Source: Branchiostoma floridae
Lineage: Eukaryota; Chordata; Leptocardii; Amphioxiformes; Branchiostomatidae
Assembly: GCF_000003815.2 (NCBI RefSeq)
Contig: NC_049991.1
Coordinates: 9,804,506 to 9,868,505 of the forward strand
Length of the DNA stretch: 64,000 nt
Direction: 5' to 3'
A program made the translations under genes and the position numbers. The notes under the pieces are model-generated. The model did not search any database. It saw only the letters and a program-made list of their open reading frames with translations, and was not told the origin of the DNA. Shown here one piece after another: positions 35,608 through 49,600 of this stretch. Numbering within the stretch: the stretch's first letter is position 1; each line of letters starts with the position of its first letter.

Positions 35608-38600
35608 TTATGACTGAGTAAGTTTCAGTGCAGACTGGAAGGCAGGCTGACCGTTACAGGCCACCATCCACCTTTTAACATTAGCAGGAACCCCTGCAGC
35701 CTGGCCTGTCTGGTGCAGGGCTGACCACATCACAATATCGGCCAAGGTTAACCCACTCCCAACCAACCAATCATGCTTCCCCAGCCGAGAGTTCAACGAC
35801 CTCAGGGACGCTGCCCTCTCCTTGTTGTTACCCAGCAGCACCTGGGTGCTGGCCATGTCGACCCAGGTGTCGATCTCGGTGGCAGTGACAGGATCTAGGG
35901 AGTCGTAGCTTGGCTGGAGGATCCGACCCAGATATCTCGCGACGTTGGACTCTCCGTGGATAGGAGTCTGGTATGCAGCACTCATCATCATTTGTGGAGA
36001 AGGTTTGACTGAAAAAAAGATGACGGCAATGTTTAGACTTCTGCCCTTTTCCCATTGACATGCTTGGGAGGGTCTTGAACACAAGACCACCATTTACATC
36101 CCTTCTGAAATATGGGTGCAGCCCCAACCATGATACCCTTCACCAAAAATCTGTTAGTCAAGCAACTGGATATGATTTCAGGTTTCCAACATATCCAGTT
36201 ACTTGAGTAACTGCTTTTTGGCATATCTTATTGCCTGGATGTCTAACCTACATCAACTGCATGATACCCTTCCTGCGATTTGAAGCATGATACCCTGTCC
36301 TTAGATTTTGAAGGGGGGCTCCCAACTACTAGTAATTGGAACCAAGCGCTCAGCTGTGATGCTGCTGCGATATTGTTGTGTTACTTGTTGTGTTAATATC
36401 ACCTCAACAATTTCACATATAGAAGTACAAACTAAGAAGCCCCCTTGCCAAAACATTCACAGATGAAGCAATAATGATACAGAGACCCTTCCCTTACCAT
36501 CCTTCCAAATCAGAGTGATGGCCAGTTGGAAGTCTGTTCTATTCCTCAAGTCGCTCCTTATGCCGTTGCCCAGGCACTTACACAGGCCCTCAGGTACGTT
36601 CTCCACAGATGAGTGGACATGTACGGAACCAAAGCACCTGAACTGTTGCTTCAGCAGCTCATACATGATGAACAGGGAGAGGGGTGGGGAGCTGGGGCTG
36701 GCATTGATGACAATGTCTCGTACTGGACCTTCAAGCTGGAATGTTCAAAAGGTGCTGTTAACTCTACAGCACTGATGACATGATCTTACTGTTTTCTCGA
36801 TAATTACATGTAGTTTCAAACACCACACATTTAGCACATTGCATTATGTTGTGTAAAAATGGAATATCTTGTTTCATTACGTTTTTAACTTGGTTTAATT
36901 ACCACATTAGCAGATGTACCTACATGCTGCAATCAAACATGGTATAGCTGTATCTGTGTGGTCAACTTACTTAACATTACGCACACAGTGCAAAATCCTA
37001 CAAAGTACAACAAATAGGGAGGTAAAGACATATCTGTAGTTCTCTTTATTCTATCTCCTTACTTGTGCTTGTCCGCATGTAGCCCCTGCGGCAGTTGCTG
37101 ACGCCTGCTGTTTTACAGATGCTGGCAGGTGCTGCATCATCGCAGCTACTTCTGTCTGCAGGGCGTCCAGGTCTCTCAGGATGTTCTCCTGCCTCTGTTC
37201 CAGGGCCTCAAGTGCTCCACTGCCACTAGAGCTCTGCAGTAGATACGAACATGAGGATGTTATTAAGTTATGTTGGCCCCTAGGCAGACATAGCCCAAAT
37301 TAGTAAACATAAATGTTCCTCTCGGGAACAGACTTGTTACAGGAAGGTATACACCTGTAAGTGACTAGCAACTCTTAAACAATACTGAAAAAGGTGTTAA
37401 TTGCAGTGTAAACTGTAATTAGATGCTCACCAATCCAACTCAACCAGTACAATGTACCAAAAATACTATTAAAATTTAAATACACTTTGCCACATAGCAA
37501 TTCCAGCAATCATTTAGAAGAATGACAGGCACACATCAAAACATATGCATTATTCTCTTTTCAATTGAGAGCTCCCAATCATGACATGACTTGTACAAAC
37601 ACAAATTGGTTCTTCCTGGCATATATACCCGTACATAGTTACATGCCTACATGCATGTGTTTTTCTTATTTTTTGACAAATGACTCTCAAAGAATTTAAT
37701 GCAAGCTGCATGTATCAACACAGGGAACAGATTTCTGTCTTGCATGCAAGATGATCCAAAATACTGCATGAGTCCATGAGCCCAGTGTTAAGCAATCTAA
37801 TACTAGTATCGGACAAAGACTGCAAGTACTACTCTGTACTACAAGAACTGACAGGCCACCTGTATATAGTAACAATTTAGCTTATTTATCAGCAAAACAT
37901 GCAGCATGACAAATAAGCTGGTAGTGCTAGGTATCTATTTCTTATAGTTATTGTTTCCAATACAGATACAATAGCAAAAGCCAAAGTGACTTGCAAGAAA
38001 AACTTTATCATGAATTGTACCATTAAGGGAACTGTCATAGTCTTTGTCCATGTCAATTCCGCAACGTACATAATTTTCTTATTTGTGGCACTACTGACTG
38101 CCTTGTGCTTTCTGTTGGGTTTGGGCTGTGGTACATACAGGGAATATCAAACAGAACATAGTCATTGTGACAGAATGCAGTGATCATCATGAACTTCATG
38201 GGTTTTCAGCAAGCATCAAATTCCAAAACAGGCATTAACAGCAGCTTAGAGCCAACAAGCATTCTGTCAAGCTACTAGCACACAATACTAGTACTAAACC
38301 ATTAGGCTTGCCCTACGGTATTGTGTGCGAGTGAGAAAATTGCTCATAATACAACAACAACAGTTGGCTACTGACAGGAGAAGAACATATCAGCAAAAAC
38401 AATACTGTAAATGCATTTAAGTTGCAGGGATTTAATTTCGCGGTAACGGGAAAAGGGCTGTTTGCGGTGGTTTACGTTCACAGTAGCACCATGCACTGTA
38501 GTCTCTTATACTGCCATGGAAAAATGTTTGCGGTGGTTTTAAGTTCACTGTGAATGGTTGTTGTTGTTGTTGTCCTCGTTTAACGTCTATCATTTCGCTA

Positions 38601-39971
38601 GACGTGGCCTCTTGGTACTGAGTAATACATGGTTCGTTTTTGAGTCAAGTGTCTCTCTTGGTATTTAACGGTGCACACACCAGTTCTTCCGCGACAGGGG
38701 TCCGAGCTAGTGCGCGAGAAAAAAGTGACGAAAGGCTTCCGAGGGTCCATGTTTGAGTTGACATTTCTCATTATTTCCTGCGAAATGACATTAAACGGTT
38801 ACATGGCTGAAAAGCGTAGGAAATGGTGTGTTTTCGGTGCAAATTGTGTTTTGGTCCGCGTCTTACTTCCGGGATATTCCTACGCCTGAATGTGATTAGG
38901 CTCGTGACCTAGATTAACCTCTGAAGCGCTGTGTTAAGCCTAGTTGTAATGCCGCGCGCCGTGGATGATTAAAAAAACTGTAGTACTAGAATTTTCTTTA
39001 TAATTAGCTGGATTACTCGTTAGGTTTTCCTCTTTCTGACAGTATCAGTCGTGTTTGCCGGAAAAATCATCTTCATGTTTTTCTTTCAATGCCAAAATGC
39101 CCGATTTTTTGCATTATTTTTTACATGAAAATAATGTTTTTTCCCTCTAATTTTTTAAAATCAAAGAAGTTTGAAGGATCGAAACTTAGTTTGTCTTGTA
39201 GCCAAAGGAATATGCTTTCACCAGATATACAGTTATTTTGCTTCAGGATAATTCCCTGGTAGAGCTGGTCGCTAGACTTTAGGGTATGCCGCCTCCAATT
39301 GAAACCCCAAATAAACTGGTGTGTGCCCCCTTAACTCTTAGTTCCTAGTGCTTGAGAGTTGCTGGAGGAGTTTCTAGGAGAGTACGTCAATGCGAAAACC
39401 GCAAACATAAAACCACAGTGAAAATTTCTGCATTTACAGTATGTCACCGTGGAAAACATAAATCATAATGATCATTCCTATGATTTAGCACATTGTGACG
39501 TCGTTGTTTCAAAATTCTTAAATCCCTATAGAAACAATTTTATACATCATCATTGCTCGCTTGACAGTTTGACTTTTTTCCTGGTCCATATGTGCTTGCT
39601 ATCAGTATTTAAGACATCCAGGTTTATAACTAAATATAAGCATTCAAAACCAAGAAGCTCTTCTGGAAACTTTGTAAAAGGTCATGTCAGCATTATCAGC
39701 GGCAGCTATGCTGTGGCACCATTACAACACTGATTCAAATCTTGCATCACATAATTTTAGCCCAAGAAACAGACTGCAATTTAGTGCAAAGTGTAACACG
39801 AGAAGCCGGTTATATAGCCAGGATACATACCCCTCTTTGGGCACTTTTTGGGCCGTCTGATTGTTCCTTATGCAGATTCTTCATCTTGTACATGCACTTT
39901 GGGAGCTCTATGTTATTCAGATCGTCTAATTTGTAATACGGCTCCGCTTTGTACATGAGAATTCCGCTCAT
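35608..39971 (-). CDS. AIMP2: AIMP2 (p38), multisynthetase complex scaffold
   Basis: Aminoacyl-tRNA synthetase complex-interacting multifunctional protein 2, 316 aa (I recall about 320 for human). Exons: 39971-39831, 37233-37063, 36735-36498, 36008-35608, phases consistent. Exon 1 has the conserved N-terminal ELPKCMYKM motif, which in AIMP2 contacts lysyl-tRNA synthetase. Exon 2 encodes a coiled coil (about residues 50-85: ALEALEQRQENILRDLDAL). Exon 3 is the degenerate thioredoxin-like GST-N fold, and exon 4 the GST-C domain (SLNSRLGKHDWLVGSGLTLAD, VPANVKRWM). The protein holds the synthetase complex together in the cytoplasm; in mammals it also has pro-apoptotic roles. Intron 1 (2.6 kb) carries a 1-kb transposable element. 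The start lies 724 bp from BPTF on the opposite strand. Confidence 0.95.
36060..36345 (-). mobile_element. SINE-like relics in AIMP2 intron 3
   Basis: Minus-strand GGTTCCAATTA (near 36343-36333), preceded by CACAGCTGAGCGCTT, resembles the head of the element at 20120-20275. Minus-strand GGTTGGGGCTGCACCCA (about 36128-36112) resembles the body of the relic at 19690. These are decayed pieces; boundaries and single-element status are uncertain. Confidence 0.35.
38403..39441. mobile_element. 1-kb TIR element in AIMP2 intron 1
   Basis: The ends are TACTGTAAATGCA (38403-38415) and its exact complement TGCATTTACAGTA (39429-39441), so a TA target duplication with CTGTAAATGCA termini is possible (Tc1/mariner-like). 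Subterminal GTTTGCGGTGGTTTACGTTC near the left and AACCGCAAACATAAAACCAC near the right are also inverted. The interior has no transposase ORF. It is a non-autonomous element, or two nested ones. Confidence 0.6.
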
Positions 39972-40695
39972 ACTTCTGTTCCTCCGCTGCCCTACTTGGT
40001 CTGTGACAGAAACGTGGCTGAAAGGTCAAAGGTTAAAACTCTCTTCAACTCACGGAAAATCTCGCGTGAGTGTATGATATTAGGATAAGCGTGTAAGCGT
40101 CATGAAGCAGTAGTAACGTGTGCTGTGATTGGTCCATTTGTACCCGCCGAAGATTTACGAAGAGGAAGATTTTGGGGGATGTATTATATTTTATGATCAT
40201 ATCACACATGAAATGATATAATATCTATCAATTTATTGCATATAAATTGCTGGATTGGTTCATATTTGCGTACTAGTCTGAGGGACGCAGTTGAAAGCGA
40301 GGGCCGGTGGCGATGTCGGGCACGCCATTTGGACCAATCATATTTAGCGTTACTATTCCCAAATTGCAATATGTTATTTTTCATAATTGTCTAATTTTTG
40401 CCAAAGTCTGAAAGTTTCGGTGATTTTGAAATGATGAATAGTTAGAGTATAGATGTGACGTTCACGGCCATTATCACATGGTTCCAAAAACCGCAACATT
40501 TGCTGGATTCTGGCGCTTTTAGGTCACGTGATCAAATCATTTCAGAAATGGCGGCTTGCTACAGTTCCAATATGGAGGACGGAAAAACAGAGCGTGAAAA
40601 CGGCAGATAGACGACAGCAGGACAGTAAACAATCGGACACAGGGACCCTCTGCACAACCGAGGTTTAGCTGGTACGGTTCAAATCTGGGGCCAAA
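39972..40695. promoter_or_regulatory. Bidirectional promoter, AIMP2 (-) / BPTF (+)
   Basis: A 724-bp gap separates the two start codons. It contains a DR1-type nuclear receptor site AGGTCAAAGGTTA (40023-40035), an E-box in the palindrome TCACGTGA (40524-40531), and AAATGGCGGCTTG (around 40547), which matches the YY1-type ATGGCGGC element found downstream of many TATA-less start sites. No TATA box is evident on the BPTF side. A shared promoter is inferred from the head-to-head layout. Confidence 0.6.
40548..40610 (+). promoter_or_regulatory. uORF in the BPTF leader
   Basis: A 20-codon ORF starts at the ATG inside the ATGGCGGC element and ends at TAG (40608-40610), 85 bp before the BPTF start. 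If transcription begins upstream of it, it could reduce BPTF translation. If the YY1-like site marks the start site, as is common, the uORF may be only partly in the mRNA. Confidence 0.4.
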
Positions 40696-43600
40696 ATGAA
40701 GCGTGGCAGGGGGCGGCCACCCAAAAGTCCCTTTGTCTCAATCGATAGCCGAGTGAAACGGTTCAGAAGTGGCCGTGGCGGCGGCGGCGGAGATGCGGGC
40801 AGCAGTGGCGGGACCCCGGCAAGTTCCCGGTCCAGCACGCCCGTGCACTCGGGATCCTCCAGGACCCCGTCTCGGGAGATGCGGAGCCGGGCCCGGGAGG
40901 CGGCACAGCGAAGCAAGCAGCTAATCCACGAGGTGATGAAAGTGGTGGGTGGTGACGATGAGGAGGAGGATGTGGACGATGTGAGCGACGACCTGTCAGA
41001 GGAGGAGTCGGACGAGTCCGACTATGCTGAGTCCGAGTCAGCTCTGAGTGTCTACTCCGAGAGTAGCTTCAGCACGGTCAGCAGCTCCAAACGGAGGTAC
41101 ATCCGTCACCCCCGCCCAAAATCCCCCGTGGTGTTCGATGATGAGCGCGAGGTACCGCCCCTGACCCTGCCCAAGTCAGGCGAGGACCTCCTCCTACCCA
41201 CAGAACACCTGATGGACGCCATCGCCGTGTATGAGGTCATCAGGCACTTCAGGATCATCCTCCGAGTGTCTCCATTCAGGTTTGAAGATTTCTGTGCTGC
41301 ACTTCTCAGCCAAGAGCAGTGCAGCCTCATCGCAGAAATCCACATAGCATTGCTCAAGGCTCTGGTTCGCGAGGACGAACAGAACAGCACGACTTTCGGT
41401 CCTCACGATCTAAAAGACAGCATCAATATAAAAATGTATTATCTTGATGCTATGACCTGGCCAGAGCTGGTACGTTGTTATGTGGAGAGCGACAAAGAAT
41501 TTCGTGACGTCTTGCCCTCATGCAGTGGCCCAGACTGGCCGTATGTACCACTAGATGACAAGTTGAAGGTGCTCCGCCTCCTGACTGACCAAGTGCTTGT
41601 TTCCAATGCTATACGTGACTATATTTACACAGAGGGCACCGTGCAGTATGACGACCATTGTCGGGTATGTCACAAACTTGGTGACCTCCTGTGTTGCGAG
41701 ACGTGCTCAGCTGTGTACCATCTGGAATGTGTGCGGCCACCGCTAGAAGAGGTGCCAGAAGATGATTGGCTGTGTGAAGTTTGCGTCGCCCATCAGGTGG
41801 GTGGTGTCACCGACTGCGTCCTGGAAGCAGAGAAAACGGGCCAGATGAGCCGCCAGGAGCCGCTAGGGTACGACCGCCATGGACGGAAGTACTGGTTCCT
41901 ATGCAGACGTGTCGTGGTGTAAGTACAGTTTCATCAGTTTGAAAACCATCTACAGCAGCAGTTTGTAATGATATTACTTTCCAATTCCAGGCATTGAAAA
42001 AAGGTGCATCATAGTATTTGCAAACACTACTATTGTATTGATGATATTAGAATAGCTGTTTGTTCGTTTCTCCAATTGGCAAGTCGTGCAACAACATTCC
42101 ATTTCACCTTTATTAAAAAGGTTGTCCAGTTTTCAGATATCTGACATGATAGATGAGTTTCCTTGACCACCCCTGTTTGATATTTGAGTGGTATAGTCCA
42201 GTTGTGTTTGCCAGATGTCTCATGGCCATGACTTTTCCTCAGCAGCTACATGTGTGACTTTACAAGGCAAAGGTAACTCTAAACCAAGAACGAACAAGCT
42301 TATAACTTAAGTAAAGTCTGAAAATCAAGCGCAATAACATGTAGCTGCATGAGCATAGTGTGGGCAGGTACGGTGGTCAGATGCTATCTTCTTAAGGTCA
42401 CAGGTTACCCAATGTAAAGTGAATTTCTTATATTTGTTATTATGGAGGTTTAGTTTGATGATAGGGAAAAGTTCCAGGGTCTCCAGAGACTAAAGAATAC
42501 CAAAAATGTTCACAAATTAATCAACATTAAACCCAATTAGGGAAGAGCAACACATAATCAGGTCGTTAGAAATCAGATACATATAATTATTTCATTCAGA
42601 AATACACCTTATGTATTCAGATATAACTGTGAACCAGTACTAGTGTGAAGAGGGTCAACCTGTCAGAAGTAGGATAGTGTAGTTTTGATTTTACCTCATT
42701 AACATAATTTATGTTGCCTGTCTGATCCACAGGTTGTCCAACCTCAGGCATTTATCTTCGGAAAATAAAAGCTAAGAAATGCATCTATGAGCCACAAGAC
42801 TGTTACTAGTACATTATGAATATGTACACGAATTAATCGATCAATTACCTTCGAGTCAAATCTAGAGATATGTTACAACAGCCTAAATCATTAATATTCT
42901 AGAGAATCTAACAAAGTGTGTTGTGACATTATTGGTATAGAAACTCTACCGATGAGGTTAAGGAAAACTCAAATAAGGCTATAAGTTACTCAAAAATTAA
43001 AACAAGAGAAAGGGAGATACAAGAAGATACCCATGAATGCCCCTCTGCTATATCTTAATGGAATAGCCCTTACAGTAACGCTCATCAGAAGGTAATGAGT
43101 AATAATGGCATTATGGCACTCCTGCTGGTAATGTTGACTTTTGTATGACAGGAGGGTGGTAATGGAAATTAATATCTTAAACATGAGTAACATAGAAATT
43201 ATGCTAGTGCAATGTGCTTATGTCAGATGCTAATTCGGAATATAAAGTTGTTTTCGAGATGTCTAGTGCCAAAATAGGTCTGGAGTTTGTAATCGCTTGC
43301 CATGGTGGAACAATATTGAAGATACATGTATCAGAATGCAGGTTTTAATTATATCAAGATTTAATATACATGTACATAAACTTGATAAACTCATAAAGGT
43401 ACAATTGCAAGAAAGGCAAAAATTTACCTGCAGTGCTTATTCTTATTTGTACTTGCTATTTCATAATGGAATTTGGCAAGGACCGACCAGAACCACAAAA
43501 ACCAGCAAGGCAGATATATTGGCATGGCTCAACATTCTGTCTGTGTTACTTAGTAGCAGGGGCTCGAAATACTGGGTGCGTGTGCACCCAGGTGCTCCCA

Positions 43601-46600
43601 AAATTGGAGCTGTGCACCCAATTATTTTCTGTGGGTGCACAGGGTGCACCCAAATATTTTCTTACGTTTATGTTATGTATGTAAAGATATCAAAGTATAC
43701 TAAGTATACATCATTTTCTTGACGTCTAAGTGATAGAAAGATTAAAAATGTCTGTCATGGTACTTGTTTAAGAATTTGATAGCTTAACTCAGTTTTATAA
43801 CTTAAATTTGAGTTGTGCACGCCAAAATTTTTCGGTGCACCCAATTTTTTAACTGGGTGCACCAGTGCACCTATTCCCCAAAATGAATTTCGAGCCCTGC
43901 TTAGTGTTTGTGTTACAATGTATGCTGGAGTGGACTACCACATCGGGTTGGGAATACATGACATTGTAATGCTGCACTGCCTTTGCCCATAATGAAACAA
44001 ATCATTTGGAATGATTCATTTTGGTATGACTGAGCAAAGGCATTGCAGAACAAAATGTATTTCTATTGGAGTAAAGCCAAGTCGTTCTGTTTTTCTACAG
44101 TGTACATGAATATAGTGCCCAGAATGTTTCTGCATAATATCTAGATGCAAATAAATATAATGTAGGTCATGCACATTGTACATAAACAATGTTCAGTCAT
44201 GACTCTAGGAGGCTTTCTGTAACATCGTTTTATATGGATCAGTGGTGTGATATGAAAACTGATTTGTGTTGAATTAGATTTTAGTGCACACTACAGTGTA
44301 TATACAAAATGTACATGACATGACTGATTTAACTTTTTTAAATTTACACTTTGGAAGAAATATAGATACAATGGTCAATATTGATAGTATCGTTGAGCTA
44401 AATACTTAAGGAAGGGGAAAATTTCCAATTTTTTATCATTCTTTTTGTCTGTATAGATGTATCTAAAATACAGCTAAATTGTACAAAGTGTGTGTGCACA
44501 ATTGACAATGCACATGTACATGTACATCATAGTTTTTTCATACATAGTGTGTCATTTTAGAAACACGATGAAATAATATGACTGCCAGAGATTGCCAATC
44601 CTCCCATCCATAATGCGTGTTATCGGTTAGATATTGGCATTCATGCCATACACAATGACAAGTCATGTTGAGATTCTGAATTATATGTATTGCAGGTACA
44701 TGTACTAGTACGTAAAGTAAAGAAGGCAATCTGTGAAAGTCTGAGATTGAGTGAGTTTTGGTTCACAATCACGTGATTAGGAACACAGGTAATTGTAGGG
44801 GTGTGGTCGAAGGGAAGTCTTCATATGCTTCATTGACCATACATGAAATGTGGTATGGTTACTAGTAGCCTCATGCATGACAACAGCATATAGAAAATTG
44901 TCATTAGTAATATGGCATGAAATGCCATAAATCCTTTTTTCCTATTGAGACAAAACAAGCCTTATGAAGTCTGAACTTTGTAGTGATCACATGTCCACAT
45001 AGACCAGATATTGTCAGTGCACTGAGTGGTCTTATCTTGGGCATGGTTGACTGTCATTGCTAACGCATTAAAATGATTATGTTAGCCTGGGTGCCATCCG
45101 ATTTCTTCTGGGGCTCCTATACAGTATACTTGCTGCCAGGCGTATAGCTAGGATTTTATTATAGGGGGTCCAAATTTCTTGGTGAGTCACAGTAAGTGAT
45201 ATAGGCTATTGTAGGGGTGTCCGGGGGCATCCACCTTCCATGGAGTTTTCAAGAATTTTAAGTTAAAATTACTGTCAGAGAGGTCACAGTGGAATAATGT
45301 GGCCACAAATGACCTTGTGGTATCCCTGGTCAATCAGAATGTCATGCTTGTCAGAGGATCAGCCCTAAAAACTCTAGTAAATTTTAGACAATGTAGAAGA
45401 ACTGTTGACTGAATCTACGTTTGAATCCCCAGGGAGAGCGACACAGAGACCTGGTACTACAGCACCAAGCTGCAGCTACAGGAGCTCCTGGGGACCCTGG
45501 ACAGTCAGAACTACGAGAGGGACCTGTGTATGGCCGTGGAGGAGACCAAGGACGAGCTGGTCAAGCACATGAACGTGACGGAAAGACTGACCAATGAGGC
45601 GCGAGGAAACCAGCGCTCCATCATCCAATCATCCAATGGTATGTGTCAGAGGCGGCAAATCAAGCTTTAGCATTTTTTCATGCCCCTACATCTAATGTAG
45701 GGGCACAGAAAATTTGGGTACACAACAGAAAACTAAGTAGAATGTTACTTAGTAATTTTATTTAGATTTTTGTACTTACATTTCTGTTACCTTATGTATT
45801 TCTTTTTATGCCTGCTTTTTCTGTATTGTACTGTGTATTTTTGAAAAGCAATAAAAAAAAAAAGAATCTTTTTAAAAGTAGAATGTCGGAATAACCTACA
45901 CAAGTATCCGCTTATATGCTTCCATAGTAAAAACAATCTCCATTTTTTGATGCAGGAAAGTGAATATGCACGTCATCCTATATACATTTATACACTTTTT
46001 ACAGTTAAGATTCTTGGTAAGGCTGAACAAATGCCTTAGGGTCTTTTTGACTAAGAAGTCTTATTGCTTCAACAGAGGAAATTGATAAGCGCCTTGAAGA
46101 GAAGCGGAAACTGGAGGAGGAGAAGAGAAAGAAAGAGGAGGAAGAGGCCATGAAAAGACAGGAAGAAATGAGAAAGAGGGAGGAAGAACTGAGAGCTCAT
46201 CAGATCGGTAAGAGTGCTACATTAAGTTTTTTCTATGTCTAATTTAGTAAAGATGCAATATCATTATAATAATAGATGATTATTAGATCTGAAAAATAGT
46301 TTAGGAAAAAAAAGTACCTTGGATTTTTACAATGCTTGTAGCCTTTGTGAACATCCTTTTATGAAAACACATGAATATCCAATGTGTTATGTTAATTGAT
46401 GCACTGTGACCACCACTGATACAATTCAAACTTTATATGATAGCCTCCAGTTTGGAGCAGCTGGCCCAGATGACTGCACCTGTGAGTGGAGAGATGGGAC
46501 CTCTCGCACCTGTAGCAGCTGTAACACAGCCTGGGGATGCTGTACCGCAGCCTGCACCTGCGCCAAGTGAAGTTACCGCTGTCTCACAGGTAAAGGATGG

Positions 46601-49600
46601 GTGCTGGACAGCAGATATTCTGTATGAATAAAAATAACTTGTTTATAAAAGAACAGATTCTACTTTCAGAATATTTTGTGTCATGTTTATTAGTTACAAT
46701 GCTATGTGTTTTGCTTTGGGAAATCTTTGCATACACTTGAGTAATAGCATTTTAAAAGTCCTGGTCCAGTCTTGAAGATTTACAAACAGGAGGTACGTGG
46801 ACCTTTAAAAAACTGCCAATAGAAAAATTCTTATTACGTTACAAACAAAAGCTATAGAAATCTTTTATTTCTTTCTTTTGAAATAGCAGACTACCACAGA
46901 AGAGACTACTACTACCACATCCACATCATCAGAGACAACTAAAATGGAAGTTGCAGAATCTGCCCCAGACGGCAGCACTGTGACCTCCAGTGTCGTACAG
47001 GTCACGCAGTCAGTCACCACCACCGTTACTACGGTTACCAAAGTGGAGGAGACCAAAGTCGAGCAAAATCAGGATGGCGACTCTGTGTTGTCTTCAGCAG
47101 AAAATGTCTCAGAGAAGAAGGAATCTTCAGCTGACAAGAATGAAGAGGAAAAGAAGGAAGTGTCAAGTGGCCCTACTGTAGTTAGCGTACAGTCTATTCG
47201 CAGCGATGTGAAGGAAAGGCAGTTGGATGTCACTGAAAACAGCTCCGATGACAAGGGTGCCTCCAGTACAGTCCCTTCAACTAACTCTATAGTTGTAACC
47301 TCTGTCCCAGTATCAACAGTGTCAACAACAGTGTCGGACCCCAGCCAACAGGTCCAACCTAAGGCAACCGTTATCGTCATGAACAAGGACGGGACCAAAG
47401 TGACGTATGCCATCCTCCCTAAAGGTACTACAGCTAGCACTACATCTGCTTCATCAGCCAGCAGCACCTCTGCAGGTACACTTACAACCACCACCACTGG
47501 CTCATCTTCTACCGATGGCAACCTGACTTCCTCCTCATCTCAGCCTACTTCCACCACAGTTACCACAAGTTCTGATGCAGACACAGCGTCCAGTTCTACC
47601 GGCTCCAGCCCACCCAAAACCCGCATGGTCACTCGCTTGCAGAACCCAGAAAGCAAGCTGAGTCAGCGGTTGGCTGCTGCTCCCGTGGCAAGCACGGCTA
47701 ACCTAACAGGCAAGGGCGGAGGAAAGGACTCCATCTTGGTCATCAATGCACAGGGAGAAATCAAACAGATTGATGGGAAGGGCTCCAGCATGGTCAGCAA
47801 CTTGTCCAAACCCAACCTGTTCCGGTTGGGTCAGGAGGGAAAGTTCCGTATGTACGTGAACCAGTACACGTCCAACCAGCTGGCTCTGAACAAGCACCAA
47901 CACGCAGAGGACAGGGACAGGCGGCGGGGTCTCACACATAAGTTCTGCCTCAACACACAACAGGAGTTCAAATGGCAGGGAACGGTGCACGGCAACAAGG
48001 CCCTGACGGTCTCAACCCTCCGGCTGACCCTGGTTCACCTGGAGAACTCCATTCCCAAGCCCTTCCTGCACCCCCACTGGGCCACGTTTCGCACCAACTG
48101 GATCAAGGCGGTCCACATGTGCACTGCTCCCAAGGAGTTTGCCCTGGCCCTGTCTATCTTTGAGAGTGTGGTGAAGCCATGTGTGCTGCTGAATGTATGG
48201 AGGGACTCCCTGGGACATGTCAGGTACGATCAAGCATTTGTAAGATATAGCTTTCTGTGTATAACGTTCATGTACATGTGCATCGTACAGTATGTTGGTA
48301 TCATTTAGGCCACAGCAATTTGCAAGTAAATTTTTTGGATGGTATCCATGTTATCATTGATTTTTACCAGATTTACGAAAAAACATAAGAGATATACTTG
48401 TCCTCCGGTAGTGGTTAACATGGCAAGAAAATAGCTAAAGTGGGAAAATATGAGTGTATTTGTAAAAGTGATACAAGTTTGGCAGTTATACTTATAGAAG
48501 TAAAATTGGTCACAGCCTTGAGTGTAGTTGATAAGTGATGCTAGGCTACCACACTAGTGTCACTTTTTGTACTTCTTGAAATAATAGCTTACAGTAACTT
48601 AGCAACAGGCTAGTTACTGTAGTTACTTAGCAACATTGATATGCATTATACTATTTATAGATAATGTTTATCTTTGCATGGTTGTGAAACATTTGTATCT
48701 CCATCCTTGTTTTTTCCTTGTGCATTGATTTGTTCATTATTAATTGTCATAAACCCATCAGGTTGCAGCGGGTTACGGCTCTGGAGAAGGATGACAAGAA
48801 GAAGAAGAAAGACCAGGGAAAGTTGTTTGAGGAGGAAGAGGTCGAAAATCCAGTGTATGTCAAGTACACCATCCCACTGAAACATCAGGTGAGACACTTA
48901 GAACTTCAGGCCTTTCACTTTGCATTGTATAGGACAAAATGTCATTGTTGTGTGTGAGTGTTGAGTAGGCCCATTTAAACATTTATAGCTGTTCCTTTTT
49001 AAACCAAATGAGAAATGTTGGCTTGCTTTGCTCATCTGTATATGGTGTGTGTGTTTGTGTAGCTCCTTTTGTTTCTTTAAAAGTTACCTTGACCTCCCTA
49101 TATTTGCTGGTTTTATATTATTCTGTGTGTGTTTGCCATGCAGGTGTGGAAGTTGAAGGGAGAGGAGTACCGTATCACAGGAATGGGGGGCTGGATGTGG
49201 CTAAGTGCCACCAGGACGCCACGCTTCCAGCCGGCCCTCCCCGTCCCAGACACCACCAAACCTCTCCCAGGCATCAAGGATCCCGTCCCAGAATCCTCCA
49301 TCAAGGAGGAGGGGGCGGCAGGGGCTGCCAAAAACTACCTGGATGCCAAGGTCAAAGTTGAAGAACCAGAGATCTCTCCTGTCAAACAGAAAGCCAAAGA
49401 TGGAGAGGAGCCAATGGATGTGGATGTCATGAGTACACCCATGAAAGAGGAGAATATGGAAGTTGATCAGGAGTCCTCTGCCAAAAGGAAAGAAAAAGCA
49501 AAGGTCAAAGTTGAGACTCCAGGTTTGAAGGGGTTAAAGCGGAAAGCAGACTACTGGGAAAAGGGTCTAGGGATTGAGACAATCAATGTAAGTGAAGGGT

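Noticed and set aside
35608-36093. Stand-alone glutathione S-transferase gene
   Set aside because: The GST-C-like exon joins in phase to three upstream exons that give AIMP2; no catalytic GST-N domain is present.
46944-48308. Independent 454-residue protein
   Set aside because: It is BPTF exon 5 with its true start at the acceptor 46886 and its end at the donor 48224; the last residues are intron.
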